DNA of 64,000 bases from Spirosoma rhododendri (GTDB lineage Bacteria; Bacteroidota; Bacteroidia; Cytophagales; Spirosomataceae): the NCBI RefSeq assembly GCF_012849055.1, contig NZ_CP051677.1, forward strand, positions 5,471,001 through 5,535,000, read 5' to 3'. This document shows, piece by piece, positions 50,207-58,805 of the stretch (the stretch's first letter is position 1; every line of letters begins with the position of its first letter). The notes beneath the pieces are model-generated. The model was not told where the DNA came from. It saw only the letters and a program-made list of their open reading frames with translations, and ran no database searches. The position numbers and the translations under genes were made by a program.

Positions 50207-51508
50207 CTAGCTCGGCAGACTTGTCTTTTTCGCGTGGCGGAACACAAACAGATACAGCATGACCCAGGCGACCAGATAAGCCACACCGGCAATATAGAAT
50301 AGCTGATTGTACCCTTCCGACAACTGCCCGGCCAGTTTGTACTTGTCCAGTACCTTGCCAACCAGCAGTGGAAACATTGCTCCGCCGAGTGTACCGGCCA
50401 TCGTGCCCAGCCCGACAACCCGGCTCAGCACCTGCTTGGGAAACTGATCGGCCGCGACGGTGAATATGTTAGCCGACCATGCCTGATGGGCTGCCACGGC
50501 CAGGGACAGAATAGCGATAACCGGCCACATACTCCCCATCTTACTAATGGCTATTACCGGCACGACGCAGACCGCAAACAGCAGCATGGCGTACTGCCGG
50601 GCACGAGTCGGGTTCCAGCCTCTCGCGATCAGCCGCGACGACAGCGCCCCACCGCTGACACTGCCAAACGTGGCTACCAGATAAATCAGGATGAGAGGAA
50701 GGCCCAGCTTCTTCAGATCGAGGTGGTATACGTCGGACAGATAAGACGGAAGCCAGAACAGGAAAAACCACCAGATGGGGTCGGTCAGCAGTTTACCCGC
50801 CATAAAGCCCCAGATCGCCCGGTTGCGGAAAATACTACCCCAACCTGTCGCGGAAGCGTCGGCAACCAGATCGGTAGCCGCAGCGTCGCCAGCCATCGCC
50901 GGTTCATCGGCAATGTGCGCCAGTTCGGCCGCGTTGACGCGTGGATGTTTCGTGGGCACGTCGTACATCAGCCACCACGCCACGATCCAGACAAAGCCGA
51001 TAGCCCCGGTTGCGATGAAAGCGGCCTGCCAGCCTGCCGCCAGCGCAATAGCAGGTACGACCGCCGGAGCCACAACCGCCCCTACGTTGGCCCCGGAGTT
51101 AAAAATACCAACGGCCAATGCCCGTTCTTTTTTGGGAAACCATTCAGCCACCGTCTTGATTGACGCGGGAAAATTACCCGCTTCGCCAAGACCAAGCAAC
51201 GCCCGCGCGACCATGAATCCCGCCGTACTGCCCGCCAGCGCGTGGGCCATAGCCGCCAGACTCCAGACCAGGATGGAGCCGATATAGCCAAGCTTCGTCC
51301 CGATCCGGTCAATGATATGCCCCACCAGCAACGTGCTAGTCCCGTAAGCCAACGTAAACGCTATGACGATATCCCCGTAGTCGGATTCCGTCCAGCCGAA
51401 TTCCTTCGCCAGCAACGGTTTCAGCAGACTAATCACCTGCCGGTCGAGGTAGTTGACCGTGGTAGCCACAAACAGCAGTGCAACGATCGTCCAGCGATAC
51501 TTACTCAT
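50207..51508 (-). CDS. MFS transporter, ExuT-like
   Basis: 433 residues from the ATG at 51508. An ATG at 51568 exists but lies on the T-run of the upstream terminator, so it is unlikely. Twelve TM helices are visible, with VNYLDRQVISLLKP at the start and DRIGTKLG as the MFS loop 2-3 motif. The N-terminus resembles anion:cation symporters of the ExuT family. Next to uxuA, uptake of glucuronate or galacturonate is likely; the substrate is inferred from context. Confidence 0.82.
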   Translation of the reverse strand: MSKYRWTIVALLFVATTVNYLDRQVISLLKPLLAKEFGWTESDYGDIVIAFTLAYGTSTLLVGHIIDRIGTKLGYIGSILVWSLAAMAHALAGSTAGFMVARALLGLGEAGNFPASIKTVAEWFPKKERALAVGIFNSGANVGAVVAPAVVPAIALAAGWQAAFIATGAIGFVWIVAWWLMYDVPTKHPRVNAAELAHIADEPAMAGDAAATDLVADASATGWGSIFRNRAIWGFMAGKLLTDPIWWFFLFWLPSYLSDVYHLDLKKLGLPLILIYLVATFGSVSGGALSSRLIARGWNPTRARQYAMLLFAVCVVPVIAISKMGSMWPVIAILSLAVAAHQAWSANIFTVAADQFPKQVLSRVVGLGTMAGTLGGAMFPLLVGKVLDKYKLAGQLSEGYNQLFYIAGVAYLVAWVMLYLFVFRHAKKTSLPS

Positions 51509-51574
51509 GGGGTGAGTAGTCGTCGGGTTCAACGAAACGGGTGGAGACGACATATCGGCGGGGCGCATAAAAAA

Positions 51575-51619
51575 ACGGGCGTTGGTTCGGAGTGTGTACT
51601 ACCCAAACACAACGCCCGT
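51575..51619 (-). terminator. Intrinsic terminator for the ene-reductase transcript
   Basis: Ten-bp perfect arms (51575-51584 with 51610-51619), 25-nt loop. Read on the minus strand the second arm is followed by seven T residues (51568-51574). It lies downstream of the 51824-52930 gene and directly precedes the transporter gene. Confidence 0.7.
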
Positions 51620-51692
51620 CTGTAGCTACTGCTTTACTGGCGAAACTTATACGCTATATGTAACCCCCAAACCTACGCTTGGGCGACAAAAC

Positions 51693-51796
51693 TGTAGCCT
51701 GGACGTCCACGTCCGGGTGGACGCGATAGCGGCCGAAAAGCTCCCGCCTTATGTAGTTGCCCTGACGGGCACCCGGACCTGGAGGTCCAGGCTACA
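51693..51796. repeat. Intergenic inverted repeat D
   Basis: 51693-51719 matches the reverse complement of 51770-51796 at 25 of 27 positions. Fifty nt lie between. It occupies most of the 314-nt gap between ene-reductase and transporter genes. It could be a MITE-like or palindromic repeat; no open reading frame is evident in it. Confidence 0.6.
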
Positions 51797-51823
51797 TCGA
51801 CTCCAGACTACACGTTGCTCAGG

Positions 51824-52930
51824 TTACGCTTCCTGCGCCTGATGCAGAAACGGATAATCGGTGTAGCCCTTGGGACCGCTACCGTAGAAGGTGCTGGGGT
51901 CTGGCTCGTTGAGCGGAGCATTGGCCGCAAACCGCTCGACAAGGTCGGGGTTGGCGATGAACAGCTTACCAAATGCAACCAGATCGGCGTACCCGGCTTC
52001 GATAACTTCGTTGCCGCTCTCCTTCGTATACGCGCTGTTGGTCATCAGCGTACCGGAGTACATGGGCCGGAAGTGCTTCGCGATGTGTTTGATGGCAAAC
52101 GGCACGTTATCGACTGGCGTAAACGGCTCCGACAGGTGGATATAAGCCAGCCCGTAATCGTTTAGTTTCTGCACAATGTATTCAAACGTTGGGCGGGTCT
52201 GCTCGTCGATTTCCATGCCGAACAGGCCGTGCGAATCGGGGTTCATCCGTACACCAACGCGCTCAAAATCGACTACGGCACCGATCGCGTCGAGCACTTC
52301 GAATAGAATCCGGGCGCGGTTTTCGATCGATCCGCCGTATTCGTCGGTACGCTGATTCGATGAACCGACGAAGAACTGATGCAGCAGATACCCGTTCGAC
52401 GCGTGCACTTCCACACCGTCGAAACCGGCGGCAATGGCGTTGGCAGCGGCTTTCTGGTAATCCTGTACAGTTTGCTTAATGTCTTCGACCGTCAGGGCGC
52501 GGGGCGTTACGGTATCGACCGACCCGCTGCTGATTCTGATTTTTACGTTCGGGTTAATCGCCGACGGAGCCACCGGCAGATCGCCACCGTGAAACTCCGG
52601 GTGCGACAGCCGCCCTTCGTGCCAAAGCTGGCAATAGATATGGCCACCGGCTTCGTGCACAGCATCGGTCACTTTTTTCCAGGCGTCGACCTGCGCATCG
52701 GTGAAGATACCGGGGGTGTTATGTACGCCCACGCCCTGCGGGTTGACCTGCGTTCCTTCGCTGATAATCAGGCCCGCCGAACTCCGCTGCCGGTAGTATT
52801 CGGCATGTAATTCAGTGGGTACGTTCTCCGGATTGTCGGCGCGGGTGCGCGTCAGGGGGGCCATCACGACCCGGCTTGTCAGTGTAATCGGGCCTAGTTG
52901 ATACGGCTCCAGTAAGGCTTGCTTTTCCAT
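51824..52930 (-). CDS. Old yellow enzyme-type alkene reductase
   Basis: 368 residues from the ATG at 52930; upstream in-frame residues are not family-like. An FMN TIM barrel: MAPLTRTRADNPENVPTELH, then YYRQRSSAGLIISEGTQV, VHASNGYLLHQFF (His and Asn of the active site) and NQRTDEYGGSIENR. It reduces activated C=C bonds with NADPH, close to N-ethylmaleimide reductase (NemA-like). Physiological substrate unknown. Its transcript ends at the terminator near 51575-51619. Confidence 0.93.
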   Translation of the reverse strand: MEKQALLEPYQLGPITLTSRVVMAPLTRTRADNPENVPTELHAEYYRQRSSAGLIISEGTQVNPQGVGVHNTPGIFTDAQVDAWKKVTDAVHEAGGHIYCQLWHEGRLSHPEFHGGDLPVAPSAINPNVKIRISSGSVDTVTPRALTVEDIKQTVQDYQKAAANAIAAGFDGVEVHASNGYLLHQFFVGSSNQRTDEYGGSIENRARILFEVLDAIGAVVDFERVGVRMNPDSHGLFGMEIDEQTRPTFEYIVQKLNDYGLAYIHLSEPFTPVDNVPFAIKHIAKHFRPMYSGTLMTNSAYTKESGNEVIEAGYADLVAFGKLFIANPDLVERFAANAPLNEPDPSTFYGSGPKGYTDYPFLHQAQEA

Positions 52931-53058
52931 TGTTGTACGCATAGCTACCGCGTAGTACCTATCGTTATGTACGGTAGTATATGATGTAGTAACACGAACA
53001 GCCCCGGAATTGTCTCCATCCGGGTCTATGAATGCGCGTCTATTTCCATCACACATCG

Positions 53059-55617
53059 CTAACGGCCTGTCTCAAAGGTGATTGACGTGTAATAAAATCC
53101 ACCTACCGCCGGGCCACCGATAAACGTGTAGTAGTACTGATTGAGCAGATTCGTTCCGCCCAGCTTAAACGAAAGGCCCGCTTTTGGCAGGCGGTAATTG
53201 ACCTGCGCATCGACATTGTGAATAGCCGGTACCAGCCCCGTCGCCAGCGCCGACTGCCACAAAAACTCGCTTTGGTATTTGTAGCTGACCGTGGCCCCCA
53301 CCCCGTTCCACAGGTTCGCGTTCGACAGACTGACGTTCGTGATCCATTTGGGCGTGTTGAAGGCTTCTTCCAGTCCATCGCTGTTCGAGGTACGGTCGAG
53401 CCGGGCCAGCGACGCGTTTCCCGCCACCGACCACGCCCCGCCGATGCTGTAGCGTAGACCCAGGCTGGCTCCGTAGTTATAAACCGTCGTCTGGGCGTTG
53501 GTCCAGAGCCGGTAGCGCCCCTGCGTCGTGCGGTTGTTGAGGTAGTACGGAATCGAGTCGGCGTTATTGCCCAGCGGCACGTAGGCTTCGACCTGCGCGA
53601 TGAAGTTGCGGTAGATGGTGTAGTACGCGTCAGCATCGATATACAGCCGCTTTTTCAGCACCAGCCCCCGGTAACCCAGTTCGAAACTGTTGACCTGCTC
53701 CGGTTTTATATAGGTGTACGGGTTGGCTTTCAGCAGCCCTTTGTTTTTCTCGATGGCCTGCGCCGTAGTCAGCTTGTTGGTGTTGACGTCGGTATTGATT
53801 GCCGTCTGGAATGCATCGATCGACGAACGCAGGTACGACTTTTCGAAGATACCTTCCGACATAATCCGTAGCCCGCCAACGCGCTTCACTCCGCCCGAAT
53901 TAACGTTGGAAAACGCTTCAAACAGCGACGGGAAGCGGTAGCCGTTCTGGTACGAGATCCGCACCGTCTGCTCGGGACTGATCGAGTACACGGCCGCTAC
54001 GCGCGGATTAAGTCGGGGATCGAAATAGGTGTTTTTGTCGATCCGCAGCGACGCGACCAGCTTCAGCCGGTCCTCGACAAACGAACGGGTCGCCTGCACA
54101 AACGCGCCCATCTTACCGTAGATCAGGTTTTCGCCCGGATTGGTGGGATTGATGAAGTAATTGCCGTCGGGGTAAACGACGTACCGCCGGAAATCGAAAC
54201 CGGCCAGCAGATCGATACCCGTCCGCTGCCGGAACTGCCGCAGGGCCACCTTTGTCGGCTCGTACTGCCCCTCGGCGTGGTACATCCACGATTTTACCTG
54301 CAAAGCCGCGCCCACGTCCCAGTTGTTGATCGACCGCAGCCGCTCAATTTCAGCGTCGAACGTAGCCGTGTGCGGTACCGGCCGACCCGCGTCGGCGAAG
54401 GTGCGGGCGTCGCGCAGGGCGTCGGGTACCGACCGGTCGGCGCGGGTGCTGGTGTTGAACTGGGTCGTGAAATCCGCAAACCATTTATCGTCGGTTTTGT
54501 ACGCTTTCTCGATGTTCTCGGCCATCGACCGCAGGTTGTACGAGTTACCTGTATTTTCGCTGGTGCGGTACGCCCGAATCTGTACCGAAGGCGAACTTAG
54601 CGTCAGGCTGTGCTGATCGATTCGGTAGTTGCTGAGCCGGAAGCGGTTGGTGCGCTGATAGACGTTGTCGAGCGTTGCACCCTGATACGTGTAAGCAATT
54701 TCGGTGGTTGGCGTCAGGCGGTAGTGTACGGAGATGTCGCCCCGCAGGTTACGCAGCCGGTAGTCGGTCACGTCGGCTTCGTAATACCCCGTCCGGGCCA
54801 CGCTGTAGCGTTTGCCGCCCAGCGTCAGCGTCCGCCGGTTGGCCGATTCGTTGCCGTACGAACTGACGGGATCCTGCGCCGGGTTGTCGGCCCCCAACAG
54901 GCCGAGCGACACGTTACCGTTGGGGTTCAGATCCATCGTATTGTTGGCAATCCAGTCGTAGCCACGCTGATACACCAGATTCACTTTGAACGCCAGCCGC
55001 TGTTTGATGACGTGGGCGTACCGCAGACTGGTTTCGGAATACACCTGCGCCGACTGCTGACTGTCGCCCACGTGGTTAATGCCCGTTTTCTGGCCAATAC
55101 TCAGTCCCGGCGACTCAAACGGGTTACGGGTAATCAGGTTGGCCAGTCCATTCAGCGCGTTCATCCCGTACAGGGCTGACGCCACGCCCGGCACCACTTC
55201 CACCCGCTGAATATCGAGGTCTGACGGGGCCAACGCACTGGCAATGGGTGCACCGATGTGCGGTGCCTGATTGTCGCGCCCGTCGACGAGCTGCGTAAAC
55301 CGAACGTTGGTCGTGTTCGCAAAACCCCGCGTGTTGTACACTTTAAACCCCAGACTCGACGTCAGAATCTGCACCCCTTTCAGGTTTTCAATCGCGTCGA
55401 AATACGACGGCTGGGCCGACTGTCGAATCTGCCGGGCGTTGAGCGTCTCGATACTAACGGCCGATTTCAGCACCTGCTCCGGCACCCGCGACGCCGACAC
55501 GACAATCTCGGTAAGCTGCACGGAACGTAGCGAATCGGCTTTCGACTGCGGGATGGTATCAGCCGGAACAACGAGAGTGGGTAACAGACTGGATGCGTAC
55601 AGGAAAAGGTGAGTCAT
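53059..55617 (-). CDS. TonB-dependent receptor
   Basis: 852 residues. A signal region ends around VPADTIPQS. The plug domain (about 30-165) has LTEIVVSASRVPEQ, IENLKGVQI, TRGFAN and VEVVPGVASALYGMNALNG; the barrel ends with FYYTSITFETGR, a typical C-terminal strand. No SusC-type N-terminal domain is seen and no SusD gene is adjacent. Two ModE-type palindromes lie just upstream and a ModE-like regulator gene is next, so uptake of molybdate or a chelated oxyanion is inferred. Confidence 0.93.
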   Translation of the reverse strand: MTHLFLYASSLLPTLVVPADTIPQSKADSLRSVQLTEIVVSASRVPEQVLKSAVSIETLNARQIRQSAQPSYFDAIENLKGVQILTSSLGFKVYNTRGFANTTNVRFTQLVDGRDNQAPHIGAPIASALAPSDLDIQRVEVVPGVASALYGMNALNGLANLITRNPFESPGLSIGQKTGINHVGDSQQSAQVYSETSLRYAHVIKQRLAFKVNLVYQRGYDWIANNTMDLNPNGNVSLGLLGADNPAQDPVSSYGNESANRRTLTLGGKRYSVARTGYYEADVTDYRLRNLRGDISVHYRLTPTTEIAYTYQGATLDNVYQRTNRFRLSNYRIDQHSLTLSSPSVQIRAYRTSENTGNSYNLRSMAENIEKAYKTDDKWFADFTTQFNTSTRADRSVPDALRDARTFADAGRPVPHTATFDAEIERLRSINNWDVGAALQVKSWMYHAEGQYEPTKVALRQFRQRTGIDLLAGFDFRRYVVYPDGNYFINPTNPGENLIYGKMGAFVQATRSFVEDRLKLVASLRIDKNTYFDPRLNPRVAAVYSISPEQTVRISYQNGYRFPSLFEAFSNVNSGGVKRVGGLRIMSEGIFEKSYLRSSIDAFQTAINTDVNTNKLTTAQAIEKNKGLLKANPYTYIKPEQVNSFELGYRGLVLKKRLYIDADAYYTIYRNFIAQVEAYVPLGNNADSIPYYLNNRTTQGRYRLWTNAQTTVYNYGASLGLRYSIGGAWSVAGNASLARLDRTSNSDGLEEAFNTPKWITNVSLSNANLWNGVGATVSYKYQSEFLWQSALATGLVPAIHNVDAQVNYRLPKAGLSFKLGGTNLLNQYYYTFIGGPAVGGFYYTSITFETGR

Positions 55618-55620
55618 CGG

Positions 55621-55679
55621 CTAGCGTTATTTCCCGACAAAAATAACGAACCGTTATTTCCGAAAAAATAGAACGCTAG
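55621..55679. promoter_or_regulatory. Tandem ModE-type operators
   Basis: CGTTATTT-N8-AAATAACG (55625-55648) has the arm sequence and 24-nt length of E. coli ModE sites (CGTTATAT-N8-...AACG). A second copy at 55652-55675 has CGTTATTT and a 6-of-8 right arm. The whole 55621-55679 block is roughly dyad-symmetric, with outer arms CTAGCGTT and AACGCTAG. It lies 4 to 62 nt upstream of the TonB receptor start codon. Confidence 0.7.
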
Positions 55680-55691
55680 TTAACGGGATTG

Positions 55692-55902
55692 CCCTCACCC
55701 CAACCCCTCTCCCAAAACGGGAGAGGGGCTAACTCCATTTACTCACCGGCTAACCGTACGGAACGGAGGAGATGTTGATTCTAAATGTTTGTCGTTAAGT
55801 AACCTGATTACTTGGTTGTCAAGGCATCCTTGCCACGAATACATGTCAGATCACTGCTAAAAAAGCCCCTCTCCCGTTTGGGAGAGGGGTTGGGGTGAGG
55901 GT
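55692..55902. repeat. Inverted repeat element E with hairpin arms
   Basis: The arm 55692-55730 and the arm 55865-55902 are near-perfect reverse complements (one indel in an A-run). Each arm holds its own hairpin (CCCTCTCCC...GGGAGAGGG), and the 134 nt between shows no gene. The right arm abuts the stop codon of the ModE-like gene. CCCTCACCCCAACCCCTCTCCC-type repeats recur in many bacteria. It may be MITE-like or a terminator. Confidence 0.65.
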
Positions 55903-55903
55903 G

Positions 55904-56233
55904 TTAAGGCAACCGACCCATCTCCTGCGCTATAAACTCCTCAAAACGGGTCTGTAACCCCTGGAAATACGTGATGTACTTTATGCCTTCTTCCGTTACG
56001 ACAGCCCCTCCGCCTTTTTCGCCACCGGTCTGCGTGCTGATGAGGGGTGAATCAGCCTGCGCGTTCATCGACTGCACCAGTTCCCACGCCCGCTTGTACG
56101 ACATATTCATCGCTTTGGCCGCCTGATTGATCGAGCCGGTTTGCTGGATATGGGTCAGTAATTCGAGTCGACCAATGCCGAAGAAGCGGTCCTGACTTTC
56201 CAGCCAGATACGTCCTTTGATCTGTATTTGCAT
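55904..56233 (-). CDS. ModE-like winged-helix regulator, DNA-binding domain only
   Basis: 109 residues. Residues about 20-60 (RLELLTHIQQTGSINQAAKAMNMSYKRAWELV) match the ModE N-terminal winged helix. GGEKGGGAVVTEEGIKY follows the wing. The molybdate-binding (TOBE) half of E. coli ModE is absent. It is upstream of, and in the same direction as, a TonB receptor gene with two ModE-type operators. Likely represses or activates it, but the ligand-sensing route is unclear. Confidence 0.85.
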   Translation of the reverse strand: MQIQIKGRIWLESQDRFFGIGRLELLTHIQQTGSINQAAKAMNMSYKRAWELVQSMNAQADSPLISTQTGGEKGGGAVVTEEGIKYITYFQGLQTRFEEFIAQEMGRLP

Positions 56234-56371
56234 GTCCGTGGCAGTTAAGCGATGCCGCGTAAAGTTAACCGGTTACACGGCACCGCTCGAATAAGGGCTG
56301 AAATGGGCGCAAATGGGTATCCCACTAAATAAGCAAAGTACATTATCGACCGGGTACGCCTAACATTTGCC

Positions 56372-56379
56372 TATATTTG
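56372..56379 (+). promoter_or_regulatory. TAnnTTTG -7 box candidate
   Basis: TATATTTG matches the Bacteroidota -7 consensus exactly, about 120 nt upstream of the GT2 start. No clear -33 TTG was found at the usual spacing. Confidence 0.4.
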
Positions 56380-56497
56380 TCCTGTTTTACGCTTTGTAAG
56401 TCAAGTACCCTACGTGCGTTGTGGCTCGCTGCCCAACCGGCGTACAGGTGGACTGGCAAACGGCCCACCCACTCATTGAATCACACAAATACGCTGC

Positions 56498-57259
56498 ATG
56501 AGCCTCCTGCTGTCAATTGTAATGCCAGCTTACAACGAAGAAGAAGTTATTGAAGTCGTTGTCAAGCAATGGACAGATTTGTTAGCCCGCCAGTTTCCCA
56601 CCGACGATACGCGCCTGATCGTTGTCAACGATGGTTCCCGCGATAAAACCGGGGCTATCCTCGACGAAATAAAACCCCGCTATCCTAAACTGATGGTTGT
56701 TCATCAGCCAAATGGTGGCCACGGCAACGCCGTTGTTAATGGGTATCGGCAGGCGGTAGTCCTCGATTCGGAATACGTTTTCCAGACCGACAGCGACGAT
56801 CAGTTCATCACCGATGACTTTACAAAGCTCTGGGCCGTACGCGACAAGTCGCCGTTTATTCTGGGCTACCGCGAGGAACGCTACGATGCGTTTGCCCGGC
56901 TGGTTATCACCCGAATTCTGCGCCTGAGCATTGCCGCCATTTACGGAACGTATATTATGGATAGTAATATCCCGTTTCGACTTATCCGGGGTAGTTTCCT
57001 GAAAAAACTCCTCGCGCAACTGCCGACGCCAACGCCTTTCGCGCCCAACATTTTCCTGGCCGTAATGGCGAAGAAAGCCGGTTTCAACACGTTCGACATT
57101 CCCATTACCCACAAGGAGCGCCTGACAGGTACTGTGTCGATTCTGAAATGGAAGCTGCTCAAAGTATGTATTCAAAGCTTTCGGGAACTGGCCCGGTTTC
57201 GGCTGGACCTGAGCAGTAAAGTGAAAGCTCTGCGCAAACCCGAAGCTGTTGCCGCCTAA
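56498..57259 (+). CDS. GT2 family glycosyltransferase
   Basis: 253 residues. The GT-A motifs are VIVPAYNEEE-like SIVMPAYNEEEV, VVNDGSRDKT and QTDSDDQF (DxD). No TM helix. It is likely a dolichol-phosphate-mannose-type or other nucleotide-sugar transferase; the acceptor is unknown. It is co-directional with a UDP-galactopyranose mutase gene 62 nt downstream, so a galactofuranose-containing glycan is a reasonable guess. Confidence 0.85.
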   Translation: MSLLLSIVMPAYNEEEVIEVVVKQWTDLLARQFPTDDTRLIVVNDGSRDKTGAILDEIKPRYPKLMVVHQPNGGHGNAVVNGYRQAVVLDSEYVFQTDSDDQFITDDFTKLWAVRDKSPFILGYREERYDAFARLVITRILRLSIAAIYGTYIMDSNIPFRLIRGSFLKKLLAQLPTPTPFAPNIFLAVMAKKAGFNTFDIPITHKERLTGTVSILKWKLLKVCIQSFRELARFRLDLSSKVKALRKPEAVAA

Positions 57260-57263
57260 ACCC

Positions 57264-57280
57264 CCGGCTTTTACAGCCGG
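57264..57280 (+). terminator. Weak terminator-like hairpin
   Basis: CCGGCT (57264-57269) pairs with AGCCGG (57275-57280), 5-nt loop, followed by TTTATTT. Short, and lies inside a likely operon, so attenuation rather than a full stop is possible. Confidence 0.4.
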
Positions 57281-57321
57281 TTTATTTACTAATCCAGACA
57301 AGACAATCAACGTTTGCATTC

Positions 57322-58713
57322 ATGAAGTACAAGTATGTTATCATAGGCTCCGGCCCAACGGGACTGGGTGCAGCGCACCGGCTTAAGGAACTCGGCATCA
57401 CAGACTTTATCGTGCTGGAGAAAGAGGACCGCATCGGTGGCCTGTCGAAGAGTTTCGTTGATGAAAAAGGGTTTACCTGGGACGTAGGCGGCCACGTTCA
57501 GTTTTCCCACTACAAGTACTTTGATGATCTGATGGTAGCGGCCCTCGGTGAGGATGGCTGGCTCAGCCATCAGCGCGAATCGTGGGTATGGATCGAGAAT
57601 CGGTTTGTGCCCTATCCGTTCCAGAACAACATCAAATACCTGTCTCCCGAGACAATGTGGAAGTGCCTCGAAGGTATCATCCACAACTACAAGCACCCGA
57701 CGACGGTAAAACCCGCCAACTTCCGCGAGTGGATTCTGGCGACGTTCGGACCTGGTCTGGCCGAAACGTTTATGTTCCCGTACAACTTCAAGGTGTGGGC
57801 CTACCCTACCGAGGAAATGAACGCTGTTTGGGTAGGTGAGCGCGTCGCTGTAACCGACCTAAGCCGGGTAACGAAAAATATCATCTTCAATAACGACGAT
57901 TTCTCGTGGGGCCCCAATAGCACGTTCAAATTCCCCAAGCATGGCGGAACGGGCGGTATCTGGGAAGCCGTGGGTAACCTCATCGGTCGCGAATACATCA
58001 AACTCAACGCTACCGTCGAGAAAGTAATCGGCCCCGAAAAGAAGATTATCCTCGCCGGTGGCGAAGAGATCGAGTACGAGTACCTGATGAGTACTGTACC
58101 GCTCGACCTGTTTGTGCACAAAGTAGAGGGGCTGGACGCTGATACTGTACAAACGGCGCAGGGGCTGAAACACTCGTCGACCAACGTGGTGGGTATCGGT
58201 CTGAAAGGCAAGCCGAAACCGAGCCTGGAAACGATGTGCTGGATGTACTTCCCCGAATATAACAGTCCGTATTACCGCGTAACGGTATTCTCGAACTACA
58301 GCCCCAACAACGTACCAGACATCACGCAGAACTGGTCGCTGATGACCGAAACAAGCGAATCGTCGGCCAAGCCGGTGAACCGCGAAACGCTCATTGCCGA
58401 CACGATTCGTGCCCTCATCGAAGATCAGCTCATCGAATCGGCTGACGACGTCGTATCGACGTTCCACATGGCCTTCGACTATGGCTACCCAACGCCGTCG
58501 GTTGAGCGCGATGGTATTCTGAAAGCCGTACTGCCGAAGCTGGAGCCGTTCGGCATCTACTCGCGCGGTCGGTTCGGGGCCTGGAAATACGAGGTTAGCA
58601 ACCAGGATCACTCACTGATGCAGGGTGTGGAATGGGCCAACCGCGTCGCTGCGGGCGTTCCCGAACTAACACTCCCCTTCCCTGACACCGCCAACGCGAT
58701 GTGGGGTAAGTAA
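57322..58713 (+). CDS. UDP-galactopyranose mutase-like flavoenzyme (eukaryote type)
   Basis: 463 residues. GSGPTGLGAAHRL at 9-21 binds FAD; GGLSKSF and WDVGGHVQF follow. FMFPYNFKVWAYPTEEMN with AVWVGERVA corresponds to the PYNFKVWA...LGERV stretch of fungal and trypanosomatid UGM, which fits better than the shorter bacterial Glf. UGM interconverts UDP-galactopyranose and UDP-galactofuranose. A UGM relative with another substrate remains possible. It follows the GT2 gene, and a hairpin repeat (58723-58798) follows it. Confidence 0.78.
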   Translation: MKYKYVIIGSGPTGLGAAHRLKELGITDFIVLEKEDRIGGLSKSFVDEKGFTWDVGGHVQFSHYKYFDDLMVAALGEDGWLSHQRESWVWIENRFVPYPFQNNIKYLSPETMWKCLEGIIHNYKHPTTVKPANFREWILATFGPGLAETFMFPYNFKVWAYPTEEMNAVWVGERVAVTDLSRVTKNIIFNNDDFSWGPNSTFKFPKHGGTGGIWEAVGNLIGREYIKLNATVEKVIGPEKKIILAGGEEIEYEYLMSTVPLDLFVHKVEGLDADTVQTAQGLKHSSTNVVGIGLKGKPKPSLETMCWMYFPEYNSPYYRVTVFSNYSPNNVPDITQNWSLMTETSESSAKPVNRETLIADTIRALIEDQLIESADDVVSTFHMAFDYGYPTPSVERDGILKAVLPKLEPFGIYSRGRFGAWKYEVSNQDHSLMQGVEWANRVAAGVPELTLPFPDTANAMWGK

Positions 58714-58722
58714 GCGTTACCA

Positions 58723-58798
58723 GTTTAATGTTTAAAGTCCAGGGTTTAAAGTTTTTTGCCGCGCCGTAACTTTAAACCTTGGACTTTAAACATTAAAC
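58723..58798. repeat. Intergenic hairpin repeat B
   Basis: 58723-58753 pairs with 58768-58798 (31 bp, one G-T pair) around a 14-nt loop. The right arm ends 7 nt before the next ATG. It shares the core TTTAATGTTTAA with repeat C. Confidence 0.75.
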
Positions 58799-58805
58799 CA
58801 ACTGT

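Noticed and set aside
51509..51568. The longer start of the ExuT-like transporter
   Set aside because: The ATG at 51568 sits on the T-run of a terminator read in the same direction, so the ATG at 51508 is more likely.
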